Origin: Paracoccaceae bacterium
Lineage (GTDB): Bacteria > Pseudomonadota > Alphaproteobacteria > Rhodobacterales > Rhodobacteraceae
Direction: 5' to 3'
Assembly (NCBI GenBank): GCA_002746395.1
Contig: NVXA01000012.1
Coordinates: 5,333-11,629, forward strand
DNA: 6,297 nt
Translations under genes and position numbers: made by a program
Shown here: positions 1 to 4,613 of the stretch, in pieces
How positions within the stretch are numbered: the stretch's first letter is position 1
How the letters are laid out: each line of letters starts with the position of its first letter
Notes under the pieces: model-generated
The model's input: only the letters and a program-made list of their open reading frames with translations
The model's database searches: none
What the model was told of the DNA's origin: nothing

Positions 1-777
1 GTTGACTGGCCACATTGGACGGTTGCGATTGTTGCGGCGTCCATCGGGGCGATGGTTTTCGGGGCGGCTTGGGCCGCTATTCCGGCATATTTGCAGGCGA
101 AACGTGGATCGCACATCGTTATTACGACGATTATGTTCAACTGGATCGGGTCTGCGTTGATTGTGTATCTGCTGGTTGGGCCACTGCAAGCACCGGGCAT
201 GGTGCCGGAAACATTGGGGTTCTCGGCAGGGGCTTCCATTCCGACGTTGAACGATATTTTCCCGGCATTTGACAAACACGCGCCTGCGAACATTAGCCTG
301 TTCTTGGCCCTGTTTGCCGCGTTTGGGGTTTGGGTGCTGATCTGGAAAACACGACTTGGCTATGAAATCCGCGCTTTTGGGCATTCCGAAAAAGCGGCGA
401 TTTATGCGGGTATCAAGCCCGTAAAAATCATCATGGTTGCCATGTTGGTTTCCGGTGCATTGGCGGGCATGATGGCTGTGAACACCGTGCAAGGGGAGGC
501 CGAGCGCCTGATTCTTGATACGGTACAGGGCGCTGGATTCGTCGGGATTGCGGTGGCACTTATGGGCCGTTCGCATCCGGTGGGCGTTGTTTTGGCGGCC
601 TTCTTGTTCGGCATCCTTTATCAGGGCGGCGGCGAGTTGTCGTTCGCAATGGGCATCCCGCGCGAGATGATCGTGGTTATTCAGGCCTTGGTAATCATGT
701 TTGTGGGAAGCCTTGAAAACATGGTTAGAATTCCGGTCGAACGCTTGTTCGTGCGATTCAGAAAAGGAGCCGCGTAA
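1..777 (+). CDS. ABC transporter permease, nucleoside/Bmp type (5' partial)
   Basis: Membrane subunit of an ABC importer of the BPD_transp_2 family (YufP/NupP-like), which in characterised systems moves purine and other nucleosides across the inner membrane with a Bmp-type lipoprotein. The reading frame is open from base 1 (V-D-W-P-H-W), so the start lies left of the window; 258 codons are seen and roughly 100 N-terminal residues are missing compared with the usual size of about 360. Family landmarks, counted from the first codon, are the AAWAAIPAYLQAKRG stretch followed by ITTIMFNWIG (about 22-48), and the cytoplasmic coupling loop KTRLGYEIRAFGHSEKAAIYAGI (about 116-138) that contacts the ATPase. 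Several hydrophobic segments follow. The stop overlaps the start of the next permease, so the two are co-translated. The internal ATG at 52 is not the true start. Family call is firm; the substrate is inferred. Confidence 0.9.
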   Translation, partial: VDWPHWTVAIVAASIGAMVFGAAWAAIPAYLQAKRGSHIVITTIMFNWIGSALIVYLLVGPLQAPGMVPETLGFSAGASIPTLNDIFPAFDKHAPANISLFLALFAAFGVWVLIWKTRLGYEIRAFGHSEKAAIYAGIKPVKIIMVAMLVSGALAGMMAVNTVQGEAERLILDTVQGAGFVGIAVALMGRSHPVGVVLAAFLFGILYQGGGELSFAMGIPREMIVVIQALVIMFVGSLENMVRIPVERLFVRFRKGAA

Positions 778-1784
778 TGGATTTTAACACGATTATTCAA
801 ATTCTGGATTCCGCTGTACGGCTGTCTACACCGTTGTTGCTGGCCTGTTTGGCTGGCCTCTATTCGGAACGCTCGGGTATTTTCGACATCGGCCTTGAGG
901 GTAAGATGTTGGCTGGTGCTTTTGCCGCTGGTGCTATGTCGGCCTACGCCGGTATGCCGGTTATCGAGGGTGGCTTGGGCATGACATGGGGCATGGCGTG
1001 GATGGGCGTTGGCGCGGCGATTGCCGTTTCCATTGTTCTGGCGCTGATCCACGGGTTTGCTTCTATCACACTTCGCGGAAACCAGCTGATTTCTGGCGTG
1101 GCGATTAACTTCTTCGCGGCGGGTTCTACCGTTTTGATCGGGCAATACTGGTTCCGTTCGGGCGGTCAAACCCCACCGCTTTCGGGCGCACAACGGTTTG
1201 GCCCCATAGAACTGCCATTTGCAGGCGTGCTGAAGGATGTGCCTATACTTGGTCCCATATATGAGGGCCTGATTTCCGGTCACAATATTCTGGTTTACGT
1301 GGCCTTTGCAGCCGTGCCGTTGACATGGTGGATACTATTCCGCACACGGTTTGGCCTTCGTCTGCGTGCGGTTGGCGAAAATCCGGGTGCGGTTGATACG
1401 GCGGGTATTTCGGTTGTGAAGCAACGGTACGCAGCGGTTTTGATCGCGGGTGTTTTGTGTGGCTTGGCGGGGGCTTATCTTAGCCTTGGCACCTCGGCCG
1501 CCGGTTTCGTTAAGGATATGAGCGCGGGTAAAGGGTTTATCGCGCTGGCCGCGCTGATTTTTGCGAAGTGGCAACCGAAGGCGGCTTTGGGCGCGTCGCT
1601 GCTGTTTGGCCTACTAGAGGCAATCGGCAACCGGTATCAGAGCATTGATCTGGGTGTTTTCGTGGTGCCCGTGCAGTTCATGCAAGCGTTGCCGTATATT
1701 TTGACCGTGGTGATTCTGGCAGGGTTTATTGGCAAAGCGATACCGCCAGCTGCGGGCGGCGAGCCTTATGTGAAGGAAAGATAG
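777..1784 (+). CDS. ABC transporter permease, nucleoside/Bmp type (second subunit)
   Basis: Second permease of the same importer (YufQ/NupQ-like, BPD_transp_2), 335 aa, the expected full length. The N-terminal signature LYSERSGIFDIGLEGKMLAG (residues 28-47) is the hallmark of this subunit; SITLRGNQLISGVAINFFAAG (96-116), the coupling loop RTRFGLRLRAVGENPGAVDTAGI (189-211) and MSAGKGFIALAALIFAKWQP (248-267) are further conserved blocks. Multiple hydrophobic segments cover most of the protein. The start is fixed by AAGGAG at 764-769, seven bases before the ATG, and by the TAATG overlap with the upstream gene, indicating translational coupling and a heterodimeric permease. No neighbour within the window reveals the substrate; in related bacteria such sets serve purine nucleosides. 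Translation ends with a hydrophilic tail, GGEPYVKER. No truncation or missing block is seen. Confidence 0.93.
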   Translation: MDFNTIIQILDSAVRLSTPLLLACLAGLYSERSGIFDIGLEGKMLAGAFAAGAMSAYAGMPVIEGGLGMTWGMAWMGVGAAIAVSIVLALIHGFASITLRGNQLISGVAINFFAAGSTVLIGQYWFRSGGQTPPLSGAQRFGPIELPFAGVLKDVPILGPIYEGLISGHNILVYVAFAAVPLTWWILFRTRFGLRLRAVGENPGAVDTAGISVVKQRYAAVLIAGVLCGLAGAYLSLGTSAAGFVKDMSAGKGFIALAALIFAKWQPKAALGASLLFGLLEAIGNRYQSIDLGVFVVPVQFMQALPYILTVVILAGFIGKAIPPAAGGEPYVKER

Positions 1785-1802
1785 CGTCAGGGTTCACTAT
1801 AC

Positions 1803-1818
1803 ATTCGAAATTGTGAAT
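1803..1818. promoter_or_regulatory. Candidate operator dyad ATTC-N8-GAAT
   Basis: The 16 bp read ATTCGAAATTGTGAAT. The outer ATTC/GAAT arms and the central AATT are symmetric, giving ATTC-n2-AATT-n2-GAAT. As recalled, ATTC-N8-GAAT is the recognition pattern described for SqrR, the persulfide-sensing ArsR-type repressor of Rhodobacter, and relatives (BigR) control operons that include TauE/SafE-like exporters. Its position 75 bp before a TauE/SafE start fits an operator, but no regulator gene is in the window and binding is inferred. Confidence 0.4.
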
Positions 1819-1851
1819 TTGTCGCAGGGGCAAGCCCTTTCGTTGTTGTGA

Positions 1852-1876
1852 GGTGAGGCGTATAGCGCGCCACACC
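1852..1876 (+). other. 5'-leader hairpin next to the RBS
   Basis: GGTG-A-GGCG (1852-1860) can pair with CGCC-A-CACC (1868-1876): eight G-C/A-T pairs with one A-A mismatch and a 7-nt loop. It ends seven bases before the Shine-Dalgarno GGTG at 1884-1887. The same CACC (1873-1876) can instead pair with that Shine-Dalgarno, so the two foldings are mutually exclusive. There is no T tract, so it is a poor terminator. Pairing was worked out by eye without an energy calculation. Confidence 0.3.
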
Positions 1877-1892
1877 AACTGTCGGTGAATCC

Positions 1893-2795
1893 ATGAATGT
1901 ATATTTTCCAATTGCCGAAATTTCGGTGAACATATTCGTATTGTTAGGCCTTGGCGGTATCGTCGGAGTTCTTTCAGGAATGTTTGGTGTGGGCGGCGGG
2001 TTCATCCTTACGCCCCTGTTGTTTTTCATAGGAATTCCACCAGCTGTCGCGGTTGCTACTGGCTCCAACCAGATCGTTGCCTCGTCATTTTCCGGTGTTT
2101 TGGCGCACTTCAAACGCAAAACTGTTGATATGAAAATGGGCTACATCCTTCTTGTTGGGGGGATAACCGGATCGTTGATCGGTGTGCAGATATTCAGTTA
2201 TCTGAAGTCCATCGGGCAGGTCGAACTGTTCGTGACGCTGACATATGTGGTGTTCTTGGGTCTGATTGGTGCTTTGATGTTCATCGAGAGCCTGAGCGCA
2301 ATCGTGAAAAGCCGCAAAGCCGTTAAAGTCGGAAAAGCCAGACATCATACGTGGATTCAAGGGTTGCCGTTCAAGACCCGCTTTCGAACCTCGAAACTGT
2401 ATATCAGCGTGATCCCACCCGTAATAGTGGGATTTATCGTCGGTGTGTTATCAGCGATTATGGGTGTTGGCGGCGGCTTTATCATGGTTCCGGCGATGAT
2501 CTATGTGTTGGGAATGCCGACAAAAGTTGTCATTGGAACGTCGTTGTTCCAGATTATATTTGTCGCGGCGTTCACCACCATGATGCACGCGATGGAAAAC
2601 CAGACAGTTGATTTGGCGCTGGCACTTGTGTTGATCGTTAGCGGGGTTATCGGCGCACAGATTGGTACGCGCCTAGGTTTGAAACTGAAAGCGGAGCAGC
2701 TGCGAATCTTGCTGGCCCTTCTGGTTTTGGCTGTCTGCTTCAAACTGGCATTTGGCCTAATAATCGAACCATCAGAGTTGTTTACAGCCAAATGA
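1893..2795 (+). CDS. TauE/SafE family sulfur-compound exporter, copy 1
   Basis: Integral inner-membrane transporter of the TauE/SafE family (PF01925, TSUP superfamily), 300 aa, slightly longer than the common 250-270. Characterised relatives move sulfite, sulfoacetate, thiosulfate or other sulfur-containing anions; the substrate here is unknown. The family's internal repeat is clear: each half has a glycine motif, FGVGGGF at 31-37 followed by TPLLFFIGIPP, and MGVGGGF at 190-196 followed by VPAMIYVLGMP. About eight hydrophobic segments are visible (roughly 11-30, 37-56, 82-104, 111-134, 169-187, 211-233, 238-260, 270-291). A basic linker at 138-156 joins the halves and is probably cytoplasmic. 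ATG 1893 is supported by GGTG at 1884-1887. It is about 74% identical to the next gene. Unlike that copy, it has no coupled downstream partner gene; 152 bp follow it. Confidence 0.92.
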   Translation: MNVYFPIAEISVNIFVLLGLGGIVGVLSGMFGVGGGFILTPLLFFIGIPPAVAVATGSNQIVASSFSGVLAHFKRKTVDMKMGYILLVGGITGSLIGVQIFSYLKSIGQVELFVTLTYVVFLGLIGALMFIESLSAIVKSRKAVKVGKARHHTWIQGLPFKTRFRTSKLYISVIPPVIVGFIVGVLSAIMGVGGGFIMVPAMIYVLGMPTKVVIGTSLFQIIFVAAFTTMMHAMENQTVDLALALVLIVSGVIGAQIGTRLGLKLKAEQLRILLALLVLAVCFKLAFGLIIEPSELFTAK

Positions 2796-2841
2796 TTGCA
2801 AGAAACAGAACGGAATGGCCTATGTTTGTGCGATTCAGAAT

Positions 2842-2856
2842 AAATCGCTCCGATTT
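2842..2856. repeat. Perfect 6-bp inverted repeat AAATCG-CTC-CGATTT
   Basis: Six perfectly complementary bases on each side of a 3-bp centre, 47 bp downstream of the first exporter stop codon. As RNA it would be a weak, AT-rich stem with no T tract, so it is not a good terminator. As DNA it could be a repressor or activator half-site pair immediately upstream of the TTGCCG element. Function unknown. Confidence 0.35.
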
Positions 2857-2870
2857 GCCGCAGGCAGGTT

Positions 2871-2917
2871 AGATGTATATCTGAATTTACTAATGTATAT
2901 GATTTTACGAATGTAAC
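2871..2917. promoter_or_regulatory. Iterated operator-like elements (ATGTA / TTAC-N4-GTAA)
   Basis: ATGTATAT at 2873-2880 and 2893-2900 and ATGTAAC at 2911-2917 are spaced 20 and 18 bp apart, close to two helical turns, so they would lie on one face of the DNA. Within the array, TTAC-GAAT-GTAA (2905-2916) is a dyad with four-base arms, and TTAC-TAAT-GTAT (2887-2898) is the same pattern with one mismatch. Such an arrangement suggests cooperative binding of a dimeric repressor, possibly ArsR-type. No regulator gene is visible here. Confidence 0.4.
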
Positions 2918-2947
2918 AATCTTCCAGATCTCAGGACGCGTGTATTC

Positions 2948-3862
2948 ATGCAAATTTATCTCCCTATTGCCGAAATGTCGGTGAACATATTCCTGTTGAT
3001 CGGCCTTGGCGGGCTGGTCGGCATTTTGTCCGGCATGTTCGGCGTTGGCGGTGGTTTCCTTATGACGCCCCTGCTGTTCTTTATCGGAATTCCACCGGCG
3101 GTGGCCGTTGCGACGGAGGCGAACCAGATCGTTGCGTCCTCTTTTTCCGGCGTTTTGGCGCATGTGAAAAAGAAAACCGTTGATTTCAAGATGGGTACGG
3201 TCCTGCTGCTGGGCGGTTTGCTGGGTGCGGCAGTTGGTGTGCAGGTTTTCAAATACCTTAAGGAAATCGGGCAGGTCGATCTGTTGATCACGCTGTCATA
3301 CGTTGTTTTCCTTGGTATGATCGGTAGCTTGATGTTTATTGAGAGCCTCGGTGCGATCCGGCGCTCCAAGAAAAAGGCACCGCCGAAGAAGGTTAAACGT
3401 CATAACTGGATCCACGGGTTGCCGTTTAAAATGCGGTTCCGTACTTCGAACCTTTATATCAGTGCGATTCCACCGTTCATCGTTGGGGCGCTGGTTGGTG
3501 TTTTGGCCGCGATCATGGGTGTTGGTGGCGGGTTCATCATGGTGCCTGCAATGATTTATGTTTTGGGAATGCCGACGAAAGTGGTTATCGGAACGTCGTT
3601 GTTCCAGATTATTTTCGTAACCGCGTTTACCACAATGATGCATGCAACGCAGAACTATACGGTTGATGCGGTTCTGGCGTTGTTGCTGCTGATTGGCGGC
3701 GTTGTTGGCGCACAGATCGGCACAAGGATCGGCGTTAAGATGAAGGCTGAACAGCTTCGCATCTTGTTGGCGATTATGGTGCTGGGTGTTTGTCTGAAAC
3801 TGGGGCTTGATCTGGTTCTGACACCATCCGAGCTGTTCTCTATTGGCCTGGGGGGCCACTGA
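2948..3862 (+). CDS. TauE/SafE family sulfur-compound exporter, copy 2
   Basis: Second PF01925 exporter, 304 aa, an inner-membrane protein presumed to export a sulfur oxyanion such as sulfite or a small organosulfur anion. The two glycine motifs (FGVGGGF at 31-37, MGVGGGF at 190-196), the following TPLLFFIGIPP and VPAMIYVLGMP segments and the conserved MPTKVVIGTSLFQIIFV stretch are the same as in copy 1. The interhalf linker (138-156) is more basic than in copy 1 (RRSKKKAPPKKVKRH) and is the least conserved part, 6 of 19 residues. The C terminus extends to SIGLGGH, replacing TAK. The start ATG 2948 has AGGA at 2933-2936 and aligns exactly with the start of copy 1. Its TGA ends one base before the ATG of the TIGR02186-type gene, so the two are co-transcribed and probably translationally coupled. 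Substrate unproven. Confidence 0.92.
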   Translation: MQIYLPIAEMSVNIFLLIGLGGLVGILSGMFGVGGGFLMTPLLFFIGIPPAVAVATEANQIVASSFSGVLAHVKKKTVDFKMGTVLLLGGLLGAAVGVQVFKYLKEIGQVDLLITLSYVVFLGMIGSLMFIESLGAIRRSKKKAPPKKVKRHNWIHGLPFKMRFRTSNLYISAIPPFIVGALVGVLAAIMGVGGGFIMVPAMIYVLGMPTKVVIGTSLFQIIFVTAFTTMMHATQNYTVDAVLALLLLIGGVVGAQIGTRIGVKMKAEQLRILLAIMVLGVCLKLGLDLVLTPSELFSIGLGGH

Positions 3863-3863
3863 T

Positions 3864-4613
3864 ATGCGGATTATATTCCTGATCATCGGTCTGTTTGCGG
3901 CAACGATTGCCAGCGCACAGGAAACCATTGTTTCGGAGCTTAGCCAAGATGGTGTGTCAATCACGGCAACCTTTGATGGTTCCGAGATTTTCCTTTTCGG
4001 AGCGATCAAACGCGATGCGCCGATCAATCTTAGTGCTGGCAAGCTTGATGTCATTATCGAGGTGTCTGGCCCACCGACCGAAACTTTGGTACGCCAGAAA
4101 GAACGGAAAGTCATCATCTGGGTGAACGCCGAATCCGTCGAGATGGAGCGTGCACCGAGCTATTATTCTATCGCTGCTACCGGCCCGATTGAAGAACTTC
4201 TGACGGAGGCTGAACGCTCGTTGCGTAACCTTGGGCTTGATTACGCGGTGCGTGTCGCGGACCCCGAAAACGAGGCCTACCGCGAGGCGGTGATCCGCAT
4301 TCATCAGGACAACGGGACGTATGCGACCGAGGTTACACCCGTAACACTGACCGAAGAAACACTGTTTACGACCAAGCTGGCAATGCCTGTGAATGTGGTC
4401 GAAGGGGACTACACTGTGAAAACCATGTTGGTTCGTGATCAGCAGGTTATCAGCACGTCAACGTCAACCATTACGGTTCGAAAAACCGGCGCAGAGAAGT
4501 GGTTGTACGATCTGGCCCACGAACAAGCGTTCATCTATGGGCTTCTGTCGTTGGCTGTTGCGCTGTTGGCGGGCTGGACGGCTTCTGAAATCTTCCGCCG
4601 TATTCGCGGCTAA
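3864..4613 (+). CDS. TIGR02186-type envelope protein (Alph_Pro_TM), exporter partner
   Basis: Uncharacterised alphaproteobacterial family (TIGR02186/PF09608, assigned from memory of its features), 249 aa. The N terminus MRIIFLIIGLFAATIASA-QE is a signal peptide with an ASA cleavage site after residue 18. The body (20-215) is beta-rich and should be periplasmic; near its start is SITATFDGSEIFLFGAI (32-48). One membrane span at about 222-243 is followed by the basic tail RRIRG, so the topology is a large periplasmic domain anchored C-terminally. ATG 3864 is preferred over a TTG at 3843, which would add seven residues before the signal peptide; six Gs at 3850-3855 serve as the ribosome binding site. 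One base separates it from the TauE/SafE copy 2 stop. It probably works with that exporter as an accessory or substrate-handling subunit; this is inferred from coupling only. Confidence 0.85.
   Translation: MRIIFLIIGLFAATIASAQETIVSELSQDGVSITATFDGSEIFLFGAIKRDAPINLSAGKLDVIIEVSGPPTETLVRQKERKVIIWVNAESVEMERAPSYYSIAATGPIEELLTEAERSLRNLGLDYAVRVADPENEAYREAVIRIHQDNGTYATEVTPVTLTEETLFTTKLAMPVNVVEGDYTVKTMLVRDQQVISTSTSTITVRKTGAEKWLYDLAHEQAFIYGLLSLAVALLAGWTASEIFRRIRG

Larger units (their letters stand above)
1785..1892 (+). promoter_or_regulatory. Intergenic leader of first TauE/SafE gene
   Basis: A 108-bp gap between the permease operon and the first exporter gene. It contains an ATTC-N8-GAAT dyad (1803-1818), a short AGGG/CCCT hairpin (1826-1838) without a convincing T tract, and a larger hairpin (1852-1876) just upstream of the ribosome binding site. 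No good -35/-10 pair with normal spacing could be picked; TATACA at 1798-1803 is the best -10-like hexamer but has no -35 partner. The first exporter could therefore have its own promoter here or be read through from the permeases. The Shine-Dalgarno GGTG at 1884-1887 supports the ATG at 1893. Confidence 0.4.
2796..2947 (+). promoter_or_regulatory. AT-rich regulatory region of second TauE/SafE gene
   Basis: A 152-bp gap, much richer in A and T than the surrounding genes. It contains a perfect dyad AAATCG-CTC-CGATTT (2842-2856), then three phased ATGTA elements starting at 2873, 2893 and 2911. The last two lie in a 15-bp direct repeat, GA(A/T)TTTAC(T/G)AATGTA, at 2883-2897 and 2901-2915. TTGCCG (2855-2860) and TATCTG (2878-2883) are separated by 17 bp and form a weak sigma-70-like pair; if real, the promoter overlaps the first repeat element. 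AGGA at 2933-2936 lies 11 bases before the ATG at 2948. A dedicated, regulated promoter for the downstream pair is likely; details are inference. Confidence 0.5.
1893..3838 (+). repeat. Tandem paralogous gene pair (TauE/SafE duplication)
   Basis: The two exporter genes are direct paralogues. A hand alignment without gaps over 297 residues gives about 220 identities (74%). Coding DNA has diverged mostly at third positions, but short blocks remain near-identical, for example 23 exact bases at 2535-2557 and 3590-3612. The intergenic regions before the two copies do not resemble each other, so the duplication either did not include the promoter or the promoters have diverged. Confidence 0.85.

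Noticed and set aside
681..1283. Minus-strand open frame of 200 codons opposite the second permease
   Set aside because: Antisense to a conserved membrane protein; composition is Arg/Gln/His-rich and shows no recognisable motif.
1826..1838. AGGG/CCCT hairpin after the permease operon as a terminator
   Set aside because: Only four pairs with a 5-nt loop and three Ts afterwards; too weak to call.
2535..2550. GGAAC-N6-GTTCC inverted repeat in both exporter genes
   Set aside because: It lies in codons for the conserved GTSLFQ segment, so protein conservation explains its presence in both copies.
751..2840. Thirteen-base string GTGCGATTCAGAA present at 751-763 and 2828-2840
   Set aside because: One copy is coding and the other intergenic, flanks do not match, and one 13-base match is not surprising in a window of this size.
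2501..3163. Minus-strand open frame of 220 codons across the exporter intergenic region
   Set aside because: Covers the 3' end of copy 1 and 5' end of copy 2; its open state follows from codon use of the real genes, and the part across the AT-rich gap shows no protein-like pattern.
3296..4117. Long minus-strand open frame of 273 codons opposite the second exporter and the envelope-protein gene
   Set aside because: It spans two well-supported plus-strand genes, its translation is rich in Arg, Asn, Gln and His with no domain, and it is typical of an antisense shadow.
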